A stretch of DNA of 64,000 nt, from contig NZ_BMLW01000002.1 in NCBI RefSeq assembly GCF_014645515.1, positions 124,001 through 188,000 on the forward strand, in the 5' to 3' direction. Positions 17,458 to 26,992 of this stretch are shown here, in pieces (the stretch's first letter is position 1; every line of letters begins with the position of its first letter). The DNA comes from Oceanobacillus neutriphilus. Its GTDB lineage: Bacteria; Bacillota; Bacilli; Bacillales; Amphibacillaceae. Made by a program: the position numbers and the translations under genes. Below the pieces are notes generated by a model that saw nothing but the letters and a program-made list of their open reading frames with translations, did not search any database and was not told the DNA's origin.

Positions 17458-17571
17458 AGAAACAGCCCGGATTATTTTTAGTATAGAGTCTGAATATTAT
17501 GATGAGTGTAACTGAAAAAGGGCATGATCATTATAATATTTCGGTATTCTTACTAAGTCCGGGCTGTTTTT
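17458..17571. repeat. long imperfect hairpin, terminator-like or small RNA
   Basis: AACAGCCCGGA (17461-17471) and TCCGGGCTGTT (17558-17568) match perfectly. Inside, the pairing continues imperfectly (for example GAATATTATgATGA with TCATtATAATATTtC), giving a hairpin of about 110 nt ending in GTTTTTG. It closes the paralogue gene or the convergent lacI gene. It is longer than a normal terminator and may be a transcript or a relict element. Confidence 0.5.
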
Positions 17572-17641
17572 GTGCTGATATTCTTTTTTCCTAATGAAAA
17601 CAGCAAGCATTACGAAAATATTGCTGCATTATTATAAGTAA

Positions 17642-18601
17642 TTATACTGTCGACCTTTCAATTAAATCAGCCGAAACCTCTTTGTGGGAAATCCTTTCAG
17701 ATATGACCTGCTCAAACAGATGCTGTCCGATGGAGTATAAAGGAATATCGACCGTAGTAATATTCATGGCACGGGCAATTGGCTGGTCATCAAACCCAAT
17801 AACCGCCAAGTCTTCCGGTATTTTAAGGTGATATTTAGAGCTCGATGTAATTATTCCGGCCGCTACTTGATCACTTGTAGCCAGGATAGCTGTAGGCCGC
17901 TCACGAAATGCTTCCATTTCTTTCAGAATACGTTCCCCATCTTCTATATGGAGACATTTTTTAAAAATATATTTTTCATTATAAGGCAACCCTTTTAATT
18001 TTAGAAAATCATGGTAAGCACGTTCACGCTGCCCGCTGTTTGTTCCTTCCAGCCTATTTATAGAAAAACCAATTTTCCGGTGTCCACGCTCATAAAGGTA
18101 TTCCAGGGCTTTTATAAAACATGTATAATGATCAATAAATGTATAGCTTAACGGTGTATCCTCTCCATCCTCAAAAAGAACGATATTGCCATACTGCTGA
18201 TAGCTTTCCACTATATCTAAGGAGATTTTTCTGGAACAAATGATCAGGCTGTCAATTTGCTTTAACTTTAACATATCCAGGGCTTCTTTTTCCTGATGCT
18301 CATGATATCCGGTCTGATAAAGCACCAATTTATATTGATGAACAGAAGCTGCCTGTGATATCCCCTGAACCAGATTTGAAAAATACGGCTGGTCAAGAAA
18401 TGGCAAAACAACACCAATTAAGTTTGTTTTTCCTTTCTTCAAGTTTACTGCATTAATATTTGGAATATAGCCAGTTTCTCTAATTGCTTTTTTAACAGCT
18501 GCTTCTTTTTCTTCCTTTACATAAGGTTGATTGTTCAATACACGTGAAACTGTAGTAACAGATACACCGGCAGCTTTAGCAACATCGCGAATATTTGCCA
18601 T
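17642..18601 (-). CDS. LacI family transcriptional regulator
   Basis: The 319-residue regulator has an N-terminal LacI headpiece (IRDVAKAAGVSVTTVSRVLNN) and hinge, followed by a periplasmic-binding-protein-like sugar domain (NLIGVVLPFLDQPYFSNLVQGI). No sugar transport or catabolic gene is adjacent, so the effector is unknown. The ATG follows GGGGGGAG. It lies downstream of a phosphatase gene on the same strand with a small gap and may be co-transcribed with it. Confidence 0.85.
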   Translation of the reverse strand: MANIRDVAKAAGVSVTTVSRVLNNQPYVKEEKEAAVKKAIRETGYIPNINAVNLKKGKTNLIGVVLPFLDQPYFSNLVQGISQAASVHQYKLVLYQTGYHEHQEKEALDMLKLKQIDSLIICSRKISLDIVESYQQYGNIVLFEDGEDTPLSYTFIDHYTCFIKALEYLYERGHRKIGFSINRLEGTNSGQRERAYHDFLKLKGLPYNEKYIFKKCLHIEDGERILKEMEAFRERPTAILATSDQVAAGIITSSSKYHLKIPEDLAVIGFDDQPIARAMNITTVDIPLYSIGQHLFEQVISERISHKEVSADLIERSTV

Positions 18602-18624
18602 TTTCTCCCCCCTGAACTCCCTGT

Positions 18625-19356
18625 TTAGCCTTTTTCATTACTTATATAGGTTGTCTGATAGGAATCTCCCGTAATAATTAAACAGTTCAACCTGCCGCCA
18701 TAAGCACATGCCCCATCAATATCAATCTTCTTATTATCGAAAAGAATGCTATTATCTTTGTTTCCACGAACAGATTGAGTCGGTGTATGCCCGTGAACAA
18801 CGGTAAAATCATAAGGATGATCAAATCCTAAAAATTCATGACGAATCCAGATTTTATCGTAATCAGGAGTATCCCGCCAATCATCCAATGACGGATTAAT
18901 ACCTGCATGGACAAAGAGATGCTTTTCTGTTTCATAGTAATAAGGCAGGTTGGACAGGAATTCTAAATGCTCCCTATCTTTTTCTTTAATCAGCTGCTTT
19001 GCAGAATGTAAATATTCTCCTGCAGCATCATCTGGAAAATAGTCTTTTCCTACATAAGATTCCAGCGTAGTCATCCCGCCGTTAATTAAATAACGCCGCT
19101 CTTTGTCTGGATTATTACTAAATATAAACTCCAAAAACATTTGATCGTGATTGCCTCTTAAAGCAATGGCCCCCTCTTCTACAAGTTTCATTATGTAAGC
19201 AACTGTCTGCTTCGATTCAGGACCTCTGTCAATATAATCTCCAAGCAGAATGAGCTGGTCTTCTTCCGGATTATACTTATTTAATTGTAACAGCTCTACA
19301 AGCTCTTCATAGCAACCATGAATGTCACTGATAGCCAGGATTTTTTTCTTTGAAAT
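18625..19356 (-). CDS. metallophosphoesterase, bacterial Ser/Thr phosphatase-like (PrpE/ApaH-type)
   Basis: The 243-residue protein carries the metallophosphoesterase motifs SDIHGCYEEL, GDYIDRGPES, LRGNHDQM and VHGHTPT, which hold the two metal ions. Relatives act as protein phosphatases or as symmetrical Ap4A hydrolases, and the choice is open. Start choice is odd. AAAGGAG is eight bases from an ATT codon at 19356, whereas the in-frame GTG at 19365 lies directly on the binding site. I therefore annotate the rare ATT start; a GTG start would add three residues. Confidence 0.8.
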   Translation of the reverse strand: MSKKKILAISDIHGCYEELVELLQLNKYNPEEDQLILLGDYIDRGPESKQTVAYIMKLVEEGAIALRGNHDQMFLEFIFSNNPDKERRYLINGGMTTLESYVGKDYFPDDAAGEYLHSAKQLIKEKDREHLEFLSNLPYYYETEKHLFVHAGINPSLDDWRDTPDYDKIWIRHEFLGFDHPYDFTVVHGHTPTQSVRGNKDNSILFDNKKIDIDGACAYGGRLNCLIITGDSYQTTYISNEKG

Positions 19357-19365
19357 GGTAATCAC

Positions 19366-19696
19366 TCCTTTGGTTTCAATTATAACATGCTTAAATCATA
19401 GTTGTTGATAGCAGATTTTCTGCAGGATAGTATTTAGCCTGTTACTTTTTTCGATTTTACCCGTTTCATTATCCTGTTCAATGGGATTGACGCAAGTTAC
19501 TATTTCGAGAGTTATTCTCAATATAGTATTAAAAAATTATAAGGTAAAAATTTATTTGTATCATCTACTATTTGAGGGTTAAAGCCTCCGCTCACAACAT
19601 TCCTGGATTATGATAATACTTGATTAAATAATTACCTCAAGCACTTTCCAATCTACAAAATTTCGTTTATACTGCTTACAAAGGGAGGTGAAAACC
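19366..19696. other. intergenic region with no recognisable gene
   Basis: About 330 bp, AT-rich, between the divergent phosphatase and coiled-coil genes. I see a possible minus-strand TATAAT near 19380 and no other clear signal. Confidence 0.5.
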
Positions 19697-20032
19697 ATGG
19701 AAAAAGAACCGATGTTAAAAGAAATACTGCATGCCTTAGAGCTTCATTCTCAGCATATTGATAAAAGGTTTGAACAAATGGATTTCAAGATGGATAATAT
19801 GCGGACAGACTTGGAAACGAAAATGGATAACGTGCGGACAGACTTAGAAACAAAAATGGACAACATGCGGGCAAATTTGGAAGCCAGGATGGACAGAGGC
19901 TTTGATCACTTGGGAAGAAAAATAGACGGGGTTCGAACTGATTTAACAGAAACCCAGGATACTACCGACTTTTTACTAAGTAAAGCTGCCCAGCACGAGA
20001 AAAAACTCCGCCATTACTCAGAACCGCAATAA
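19697..20032 (+). CDS. small coiled-coil protein with 11-residue repeats
   Basis: The 111-residue soluble protein is predicted to be almost wholly helical. Its centre repeats an 11-residue unit (KMDNMRTDLET) at least three times, followed by a diverged copy. Eleven-residue periodicity is typical of right-handed or near-straight coiled coils. The ATG at 19697 follows AAGGGAGGTG; an in-frame GTG at 19688 is part of that site. No family assignment. It may be a trimeric or tetrameric structural or regulatory protein. Confidence 0.7.
   Translation: MEKEPMLKEILHALELHSQHIDKRFEQMDFKMDNMRTDLETKMDNVRTDLETKMDNMRANLEARMDRGFDHLGRKIDGVRTDLTETQDTTDFLLSKAAQHEKKLRHYSEPQ
19789..19890 (+). repeat. 33-bp tandem repeat within the coiled-coil gene
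   Basis: Three in-frame near-identical 33-bp units, ATGGATAATATGCGGACAGA and its variants, correspond to the 11-residue protein repeat. Such arrays can change copy number by slippage. Confidence 0.7.
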
Positions 20033-20065
20033 CGCTTCCCTAATTATTTCATCCTAAAATGTTAA

Positions 20066-20106
20066 AAATCCCCTGCTTATCACCAATATACCAGAGTAGG
20101 GGATTT
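20066..20106 (+). terminator. terminator after the coiled-coil gene
   Basis: Perfect arms AAATCCCCT and AGGGGATTT, followed by ATTTATTT. Confidence 0.75.
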
Positions 20107-20189
20107 ATTTATTCATGATATATTTTTGTCTGCTTTATTCTGTAATACCGTACTATAGAAGCTGATAAAATTATTGTTGCACACATAGA

Positions 20190-20223
20190 AAAAGAGCTAT
20201 GCCGCAATAACATAACTCTTTAT
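20190..20223 (-). terminator. terminator after czcD
   Basis: Arms AAAGAG-TATG and CATA-CTCTTT; a T-run follows on the minus strand. Confidence 0.65.
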
Positions 20224-20236
20224 TTTCTATTTTTTT

Positions 20237-21199
20237 CTAATGACTATGGCTATGATGATGCTCTGCAGCAATGTCATAATCTGCATGACACAGAATTGAA
20301 TTTTCATGTGGATGTGTATCTGTTTCTACCTGAATAGTAACATGCCCGATACCTTTATGCCCTAGTTCATCCTCAACCGTACGAAGCAATAATTGACTTT
20401 CCTCCACCATCATGCTGCCGTCTACAATAATATGACAGGAAAGCGCGTTTTGCCCGCTTGTAATACTCCATACATGTAAGTCATGGATACCCCTGATACC
20501 TTCTACATTCTCAATCGTTTTCACAATTTCTTTTAAATCTACATTCAACGGTGCTCCTTCCATCAAAATATGAACGGAATCCTTTGTAACACGCCAGCCG
20601 CTGACTAAAATCAGCACTGCAACCAGTACACTCGCTACGGTATCTGCCCACATCCATTGGAAGAAAATCATCAGGAGTGCTGCTGCAATAGCTCCGACCG
20701 AACCAAGTAAATCGCCGAGAACATGCAGGAAAGCTGCCCGCATATTCAAATTGTCCTTCGTATCTCCACCACGCAGCATGGTAAATGCAACAAGAATATT
20801 TACTGCTAAACCAATTACAGCTATAACCAGCATACCGGAAGAAGCTACTTCAGGAGGATCAAATAATCTCTGAAATGCTTCATAAAAAATAAACAGTGAA
20901 ACAGCGAGTAAAGTGACACCATTCAAAATTGCCGCCAAAATTTCAAAGCGTTTGTATCCATAGGTCTTCGCTTGATTTGCAGCTCTTTCACCTAATATAA
21001 AAGCAACCAGAGCAATCAATAAAGAAATAGAATCACTCAGCATATGCCCAGCATCTGCCAATAGAGCCAGACTATTTGTAAGAATACCGCCGATTACTTC
21101 GATAACCATAAACACTGTAATAATGATAAAACTGATTATAAGTGTTTTTTTATTAGCACCATGCGTATGATCATGACCATGGTGATGTCCCGCCCCCAT
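20237..21199 (-). CDS. czcD: cation diffusion facilitator, zinc/cadmium/cobalt efflux (CzcD)
   Basis: The 320-residue CDF transporter has six membrane helices and His-rich ends (HHHGHDHTHG at residues 5-14 and EHHHSHSH at the C-terminus). The transport site residues are visible in helix 2 (ADAGHMLSD) and helix 5 (HVLGDLLGS). It exports Zn2+ and related divalent metals by proton exchange. It is downstream of a CzrA-type ArsR repressor, with a 46-bp gap, in one operon. The start is ATG behind AAGGAGG. Confidence 0.92.
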   Translation of the reverse strand: MGAGHHHGHDHTHGANKKTLIISFIIITVFMVIEVIGGILTNSLALLADAGHMLSDSISLLIALVAFILGERAANQAKTYGYKRFEILAAILNGVTLLAVSLFIFYEAFQRLFDPPEVASSGMLVIAVIGLAVNILVAFTMLRGGDTKDNLNMRAAFLHVLGDLLGSVGAIAAALLMIFFQWMWADTVASVLVAVLILVSGWRVTKDSVHILMEGAPLNVDLKEIVKTIENVEGIRGIHDLHVWSITSGQNALSCHIIVDGSMMVEESQLLLRTVEDELGHKGIGHVTIQVETDTHPHENSILCHADYDIAAEHHHSHSH

Positions 21200-21245
21200 A
21201 TATTAACCTCCTTATTTAAAGATTATATGAATTTATAAATACCTG

Positions 21246-21569
21246 TTAACTGTGGCTTGCATGATCTATCATTTGTTTTAAAATAAGCATCACATGCTCA
21301 TCATCAGGCGAATAATAAAGCGTTGTCCCTTCACGCCGATACTTGACAAGACGTAAATTCTTCAAGAAACGCAATTGATGAGATACCGTCGATTGTCTGA
21401 TATCTAAAGCCTCTGCGATTGCATTAACGGAGCATTCTTTTTTAAAAAGTAAATGAAGAATGCGGATTCTCGTTGGATCGCCCAATGCTTTAAATGTTTG
21501 TGATACGATAAATAATGTTTCGCTGTCCAGATCTTCAGAAGAACTACTTTCCACTTTGTGCTCCTCCAA
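21246..21569 (-). CDS. czrA: ArsR/SmtB family zinc-responsive repressor (CzrA)
   Basis: The 107-residue winged helix protein has the recognition helix [16 protein letters not shown]. The alpha-5 zinc site is complete: D and H in DEH, then two His in DHASH with the H-X10-H-X2-H spacing of Staphylococcus aureus CzrA. Zinc binding should release it from DNA and allow czcD expression. The start is TTG with AAAGGAGGT ten bases upstream. Confidence 0.92.
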   Translation of the reverse strand: MEEHKVESSSSEDLDSETLFIVSQTFKALGDPTRIRILHLLFKKECSVNAIAEALDIRQSTVSHQLRFLKNLRLVKYRREGTTLYYSPDDEHVMLILKQMIDHASHS

Positions 21570-21631
21570 TGTATGAATTACCTCCTTTTATAAGTTTGGA
21601 TAATAATATAATTATTTAACCTAATATTCAT

Positions 21632-21653
21632 TATATGAACATATTATCATATA
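21632..21653. promoter_or_regulatory. CzrA operator
   Basis: The dyad TATATGA-N8-TCATATA resembles ArsR/SmtB 12-2-12 sites (ATATGAA...TTCATAT). It overlaps a minus-strand TATAAT (21630-21635) in front of czrA. Confidence 0.65.
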
Positions 21654-21787
21654 AGCATATATATTACAATTATAATATTACAACTATTATTTGCCCCACC
21701 GGGAACATGAAGCTCCTTCCTTTAAAATAATATCCAACAAATATGGGTAACCTATTGCTATCTAAATCTAGAAAACGGAGGATGACG

Positions 21788-22846
21788 ATGAATAAATTAT
21801 TTATGATTTTCGTTTTCATTGGACTGCCGCTCTCCATCATCGGTTCTATCTTTCATTGGTCGGCCACTATTATGTTCATCATCTATTGTTTGACGATTAT
21901 TGCTTTAGCCGGCTTTATTGGCAGAGCCACTGAAAGTTTAGCAATCGTTTTAGGTCCAAGAGTCGGCGGTTTACTAAATGCAACTTTTGGAAATGCGGTT
22001 GAACTTATTATTTCTATCTTTGCACTGAAGGCTGGACTTATTGGAATTGTGCTGGCTTCATTAACAGGTTCCGTATTAGGTAACTTACTGCTTGTCGGCG
22101 GGCTATCCTTCTTCGTAGGCGGTCTGAAATATAAAAGGCAATCTTTCAGCGTTTATGATGCACGTCATAATGCAGGAATGCTAATTTTTGCTGTTATTGT
22201 TGCCTTTGTTATTCCTGAAGTTTTTACCCATACGATGAATGAACAGGAAACGATGATTCTAAGTGTCGGGACAGCTGTTATTTTAATCATATTATATTTG
22301 GCAGCATTGTTATTTAAGTTCGTCACTCATCGCGGGGTTTATCAAACAGACAATACTCCAGTGGAGCCTGGTCATGAAGAAAATCCTGAGTGGGGAAAGG
22401 GAAAAGCAATTTCAATCCTGGCACTTGCAACGGTTGCTGTCGCCTATGTTTCAGAGCATTTGGTATCCACCTTTGATGTTGTCGGGGCTGTATTCGGATG
22501 GTCTGAATTATTTATCGGGATAATTATTGTCGCCATTGTCGGGAACGCGGCAGAGCACGCATCAGCAATCATCATGGCATTTAAAAATAAAATGGACGTC
22601 GCTGTTGAGATTGCTGTCGGATCTACATTACAGGTGACCATGTTTGTCCTGCCGATTCTGGTGTTGTTATCCCTCTTCTTTTCAACACCAATGCCGCTTG
22701 TCTTCACATGGCCGGAGCTGATTAGTATGGTGACAGCTGTATTATTAATGATTACCATATCGAATGATGGAGATTCCAACTGGTTTGAAGGACTCGCTTT
22801 ATTAGCTGCATATGTGATTATGGGAATCGGATTTTACTTTATTTAA
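21788..22846 (+). CDS. chaA: calcium/proton antiporter (CAX family, ChaA/YfkE)
   Basis: The 352-residue membrane protein has the two conserved CAX repeats: GNAVELIISIFALKAG near residue 70 and GNAAEHASAIIMAFKNK near 250. These glutamates form the ion pathway. YfkE of B. subtilis has 351 residues and exports Ca2+ in exchange for H+. The start was set at ATG 21788, six bases after CGGAGG; upstream in-frame ATGs lie on or before that site. Confidence 0.92.
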   Translation: MNKLFMIFVFIGLPLSIIGSIFHWSATIMFIIYCLTIIALAGFIGRATESLAIVLGPRVGGLLNATFGNAVELIISIFALKAGLIGIVLASLTGSVLGNLLLVGGLSFFVGGLKYKRQSFSVYDARHNAGMLIFAVIVAFVIPEVFTHTMNEQETMILSVGTAVILIILYLAALLFKFVTHRGVYQTDNTPVEPGHEENPEWGKGKAISILALATVAVAYVSEHLVSTFDVVGAVFGWSELFIGIIIVAIVGNAAEHASAIIMAFKNKMDVAVEIAVGSTLQVTMFVLPILVLLSLFFSTPMPLVFTWPELISMVTAVLLMITISNDGDSNWFEGLALLAAYVIMGIGFYFI

Positions 22847-22883
22847 AGATAGGAAATACATTTTATATAGACAGCGTTTTTAT

Positions 22884-22928
22884 AGCGGTTGCCCTTTATA
22901 AATTTAAAAGGCAACCGCTTTTTTATGT
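22884..22928 (+). terminator. terminator after chaA
   Basis: Perfect arms AGCGGTTGCC and GGCAACCGCT, followed by T6. Confidence 0.9.
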
Positions 22929-22997
22929 AGTGGATTTTCAATTATATTTCCGGATATAAGAGAAAAAACTCCTGTATAAGATCTGCTTTTATATTAA

Positions 22998-23585
22998 CTC
23001 AACTTTCGCACCTGAGAATAAGCATCTATACCTTGCTATTCCATGATGAACATGTTCTTCATTATCCTGTTAGCATTTTGTTAAATCATCTTTTTTTATT
23101 GAAAGGAAGATTGTGTATAGCGAATGAAAAAACTCATAGCCTGATGGAATTGGATGAAATAATCGCTTTTAGCTCGATGGAAAGATCATTTTAGCATTTC
23201 AAATGGTTGAATTGGCAATTTAAATGACGATACGGCATGAATAGTAATTATTAGGAATAGCTTGGGACAGAAAGTAATCGTGATAGAATGTTTTACCTGA
23301 TCTAACTTCTATTTAGTCAGCTGTTTCAGCTTGTATAGAACATCCTTCTAGCGGAGGTGGACCGTTTTGACTCCTGAGGGATCAGCACCATCTGAAGATC
23401 CACTTTTGCCAAGTGCTCTTCTTGGCAAAAGTTAGCTGAAGAGCGTGCCCCTAGGAAAGCAAAACGGTCCGCCGTAGCGGTAGCTTTACACTTTACCTTC
23501 TATCTTTGTCAAGAGATAGATGGAAAGAACGATCAATACCTATTACTATGATAAGAAATTTATTTTTTAGGGAGTGAAAGTTGAG
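22998..23585. mobile_element. non-autonomous transposable element, copy 1 (588 bp, MITE-like)
   Basis: The terminal inverted repeats read CTCAACTTTCGCACCT at the left and, inverted, CTCAACTTTCACTCC at the right. The flanks are a perfect 7-bp target duplication ATATTAA (22991-22997 and 23586-23592). There is no open frame for a transposase. Internally it contains a large nested hairpin at 23351-23480. A second copy with its own 7-bp duplication lies at 50251-51013. The mobilising transposase is not in the window and the family is unassigned. Confidence 0.85.
23351..23480. repeat. nested hairpin inside element copy 1
   Basis: Outer arms GGACCGTTTTG and CAAAACGGTCC enclose a second perfect hairpin TTTTGCCAAG-N7-CTTGGCAAAA. 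Similar palindromic repeats occur widely in Bacillaceae genomes (from memory). Confidence 0.7.
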
Positions 23586-23712
23586 ATATTAATTAATTCC
23601 CTGCTTTCAAATTTTAATCAACCTACTTTATAAACCCTTTAGAATTATTTTTTACAATCAAATTATTCATTACAACACATTATCATTTTATGTCAGAAAG
23701 GAAGATGAAATA

Positions 23713-24924
23713 ATGAATTTTAAATCGGCCAACAAGCGGATAATACTTTTGGACATTGTCCGGGGTTTGGCCATTCTCGGTATTCTTTTGGTTAATATGC
23801 TTTTTTTCACTACCTCTTTGCAGGCTATTCAATTCCAATTGGAATTATGGCCTGGCTGGTGGGATCAGGCGGTACAATCCTTCATTGATTTCTTTGTCTC
23901 CAGCAAATTTATTGCTGTTTTTTCTTTTTTGTTCGGATACAGCATGATTTTAATGAAGGATAGCGCCTTAAAAAGAGAACGCCATTTTGTGCCTATCTAC
24001 ACCCGCCGTCTGCTTGCATTACTTTTATTCGGGTTGGTTCATGGATGGTTTATCTGGTATGGAGATATTCTCTTTCATTATGCCTTACTTGGTTTTCTCT
24101 TATTGCTCTTCCACAAACGGTCAGCGAAAACACTGCTGGTCTGGGCCTGTCTTCTAATTCTTCTTATTCCTGGACTGTTGCTGTTCAGCGGTACAGATGG
24201 AAGCTATGAGCCTAACCCGGAATGGATGGAGCAGGTTCATCAATGGGTTGCTGCTGATGAAGCAGTGTACGGCAGTGGCTCCTGGGCAGAAATTCAAGAG
24301 CTCCGGATAAGAGATTGGAATTCCTCCGTGATGAATCAAATTATCTTTTATCCGCAAATTCTCGGATTGTTTCTGCTGGGAGCTTATTTTGCAAAGAAAA
24401 AATGGTTTTCAAATATAACCGAAAATTACTCTCAACTATTGCAGATTTGTCTATGGACAGGCGGTGTCGGTTTTCTATTACAGCTTATCCCTGTACTTTT
24501 AAAGCTGACTATGAATTCGACAGCAATGCTGATGAATCAATTAGAAGTTCTTCAGTATCTGCTCGGCGGCCCGTTGATTGCTGTCTTCTATATTACTTTG
24601 ATTGCTTTATTAATCCAAAAAGGCACATGGGGACGGTTATTAAGTCCATTGGCCAGCGTTGGCCGTATGGCATTCACTAATTATATTATGCAATCTGTTA
24701 TCTGTACTATGATTTTTTACAGCTATGGACTTGGCTTATTTGGTAAGATCGGTCCTGCAGCAGGTTCATTGCTTGCTGTCCTGATCTTTGTCGTACAGAT
24801 TATATGCAGCAACCTCTGGCTTCGTTATTTCCGAATGGGACCTTTAGAATGGGTTTGGAGAGGAATTACTTATTTGTCCTTACCGCCATTAAAAGCAGAG
24901 AAATCTGTCAAAGATTCGAAATGA
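23713..24924 (+). CDS. DUF418 domain membrane protein (YeiB-like)
   Basis: The 403-residue polytopic protein opens with the family segment RIILLDIVRGLAILGILLVNM and has LLALLLFGLVHGWFIWYGDIL near residue 100. The C-terminal DUF418 part contains SVGRMAFTNYIMQS and the ending GPLEWVWRGITY, both typical. The function of YeiB/DUF418 proteins is unproven; they are distant relatives of acyltransferase-3 proteins. The ATG follows AGAAAGGAAG. Confidence 0.85.
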   Translation: MNFKSANKRIILLDIVRGLAILGILLVNMLFFTTSLQAIQFQLELWPGWWDQAVQSFIDFFVSSKFIAVFSFLFGYSMILMKDSALKRERHFVPIYTRRLLALLLFGLVHGWFIWYGDILFHYALLGFLLLLFHKRSAKTLLVWACLLILLIPGLLLFSGTDGSYEPNPEWMEQVHQWVAADEAVYGSGSWAEIQELRIRDWNSSVMNQIIFYPQILGLFLLGAYFAKKKWFSNITENYSQLLQICLWTGGVGFLLQLIPVLLKLTMNSTAMLMNQLEVLQYLLGGPLIAVFYITLIALLIQKGTWGRLLSPLASVGRMAFTNYIMQSVICTMIFYSYGLGLFGKIGPAAGSLLAVLIFVVQIICSNLWLRYFRMGPLEWVWRGITYLSLPPLKAEKSVKDSK

Positions 24925-25149
24925 GAATAAGATACAATAGTATTAAAATAAATTTTGTTTAGAAAACTTGGCCGGTACAAAATCTTTGGTTGACAATCTC
25001 AGTTGTACTTATGCAGTAAGAAAGAGCTTATGCTTTTTTAACTACAAAAAATGCAATGCAACTTACCAAAGAAATCTGTTTTTTTACTAAAGAAACTCCA
25101 ATGGCTTAAAGTCATTATAAAACGCAGCTTCAATCATAAAGAAAAGCCT

Positions 25150-25193
25150 AAAAAAGCTCATTCAAAATGAAATTATCATTATGAATGAGCTAC
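25150..25193 (-). terminator. terminator after mqo
   Basis: Perfect 10-bp arms AGCTCATTCA and TGAATGAGCT; on the minus strand the stem is followed by TTTTTT. Confidence 0.8.
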
Positions 25194-25209
25194 TTCTTCT
25201 TATATTATT

Positions 25210-26688
25210 TTACAAATTCAATAATTGTGAACTTGAGTTACTCACCTCTTGGAGAAGTTCTGCATTTTCCGCTAATGATTCATCAAAAGATGGAATCATT
25301 TCCTTTAGTTTTGGTTGCCAACCTTCGAGATATTGGGAGAAATTATACTTCAAAACTTCTAACACAATTGCGACAGAAGTTGAGGCACCTGGTGATTCGC
25401 CAAGCAGCGCTACCATTGAATGATCTTCTGAATGGATAATTTCTGTTCCAAATTGAATAATTCCTCTTCCTGAACCATCGATATCCTTAATTACTTGTAC
25501 ACGTTTACCAGCTACGACTAATTCCCAATCTTCATCTTTTGCATGCGGCACAAAAGTGCGCAATTTTTCCATTCGTTTTGCCTTGGAAGCAAGAACTTGT
25601 TCAATGGAATATTTGATGAGTGAAGTATTTTTAGCAGCCGCCGCCAACAGTGTCAACATATTATCTCGTTTAACTGATTTAATAAAATCCATATTAGAGC
25701 CCTTCTTCAGAAACTTTGGACCAATACCCGCAAATGGTCCAAACAATAGGGTACTTCTACCTTCTATATAGCGTCTATCCAAATGAGGTACGGTCATTGG
25801 AGGTGTGCCATCGGGTTCTTTTCCATAAACTTTCGCTTCATGTTGATTGACAATGTCAGGATTCGTACAAACTAAAAACTCTCCGCTGATTGGAAAGCCG
25901 CCAATGTGCTTACTTTCGGGAATTTTTGTTTTTTGTAATAAAGGAATAGCACCGCCGCCAGCTCCAATAAATACGAAATCAGCTGTATGATATTCAATTG
26001 TATCATCTTCTAAATTACGTACGCTAACCTCCCATGATCCATCTTCTTCGCGTTTTATATCAGTGACAGTACTTTTGTATTGAACGCTGATATGATCTTG
26101 CATTTCTAAGTTGGTAACCATTTTACGTGTCAGCTCACCAAAATTAACATCTGTTCCCGAATTCATTTTAGTCCCTGCAACAGGCTCTTCCGATGTACGT
26201 CCTTCCATTATTAATGGCATCCATTCTGATAATTGTTGTAGATCCTCAGAATACATCATCGTCTCAAACATTGGAAGGGTAGATAGAGCGTTATAACGTC
26301 TCCTTAGAAAGTCGACGTGTTTTTCACCATATACAAAACTGATATGTGGTAGCGGCCGGATAAAGCTTTGTGGGTCATCAATGTCATTCTCTTTTACCAG
26401 ATGAGCCCAAAATTGTTTTGAAATTTGAAACTGTTCATTAATTTCAACTGCCATATCTGTATCAATGGAGCCATCTGCCCGTTCAACGGTATAGTTTAAC
26501 TCACATAATGCAGCATGTCCTGTACCTGCATTGTTCCATTCATTAGAACTTTCATTTCCAGGCTGGTCAAGCTTTTCAAAAAGTTTAATATTCCACTTTG
26601 GTTCTAATTTATTTAAGAACGTGCCAAGTGTTGTACTCATAATACCAGCACCAATTAAAATAACATCCTTTTTTTGTTTATCATTCAA
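25210..26688 (-). CDS. mqo: malate:quinone oxidoreductase
   Basis: This 492-residue FAD protein oxidises malate to oxaloacetate and passes electrons to the quinone pool at the membrane. The N-terminal Rossmann motif is [12 protein letters not shown]. Family stretches include [26 protein letters not shown] and the C-terminal [11 protein letters not shown]. Length is normal. The start was placed at TTG 26688, six bases after GGAGGGG; an in-frame TTG at 26703 precedes the binding site and would add five residues. A DeoR-type regulator fragment lies upstream on the same strand. Confidence 0.93.
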   Translation of the reverse strand: MNDKQKKDVILIGAGIMSTTLGTFLNKLEPKWNIKLFEKLDQPGNESSNEWNNAGTGHAALCELNYTVERADGSIDTDMAVEINEQFQISKQFWAHLVKENDIDDPQSFIRPLPHISFVYGEKHVDFLRRRYNALSTLPMFETMMYSEDLQQLSEWMPLIMEGRTSEEPVAGTKMNSGTDVNFGELTRKMVTNLEMQDHISVQYKSTVTDIKREEDGSWEVSVRNLEDDTIEYHTADFVFIGAGGGAIPLLQKTKIPESKHIGGFPISGEFLVCTNPDIVNQHEAKVYGKEPDGTPPMTVPHLDRRYIEGRSTLLFGPFAGIGPKFLKKGSNMDFIKSVKRDNMLTLLAAAAKNTSLIKYSIEQVLASKAKRMEKLRTFVPHAKDEDWELVVAGKRVQVIKDIDGSGRGIIQFGTEIIHSEDHSMVALLGESPGASTSVAIVLEVLKYNFSQYLEGWQPKLKEMIPSFDESLAENAELLQEVSNSSSQLLNL

Positions 26689-26784
26689 CTTTTTCCCCTC
26701 CAATTTATAATGAAGATTCCGCCAATGGCCTACGCTTGGTAATGATTCAGATTGTAAAATTTCATTTGATATTCACCGTTCTAA

Positions 26785-26992
26785 CTATAAAAATGCTGAA
26801 ACGGAAGATGTATTTATACTAACGGGGCCATCCTGACTTCTGATTAACTTTTTTCGTTTTTCTAACTTTTCTAAACCCCGACGAACCGTCTCTTCGGTTA
26901 TTGAGAAAATTTGTCTCAGTTCAGACAAGCGAATACTTTTTTCTTTCATTAATTAGTTCAATTATTTTTTGATGTCTTTCAGCAACAAGCAT
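26785..26992 (-). pseudogene. DeoR family regulator, frameshifted N-terminal fragment
   Basis: Reading the minus strand from ATG 26992 gives MLVAERHQKIIELINERKK, then a stop soon after. Shifting frame at the A-run near 26940 restores SIRLSELRQIFSITEETVRR, GLEKLEK and a DeoR-like continuation IRSQDGPV, ending at a TAG (26785-26787). Together this is the helix-turn-helix of a DeoR-type repressor (normally about 250 residues), lacking the effector domain. One frameshift plus truncation means the gene is dead. A sequencing error could explain the frameshift but not the truncation. Confidence 0.75.

Noticed and set aside
19789-19890. Tandem repeat considered as a CRISPR-like array
   Set aside because: Units are adjacent without spacers and stay in frame inside a coding region.
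22444-22779. 111-codon frame opposite chaA
   Set aside because: Antisense shadow of the conserved CAX repeat region.
24315-24680. 121-codon frame inside the DUF418 gene
   Set aside because: Overlaps a well-supported gene in another frame, with no own start signals.
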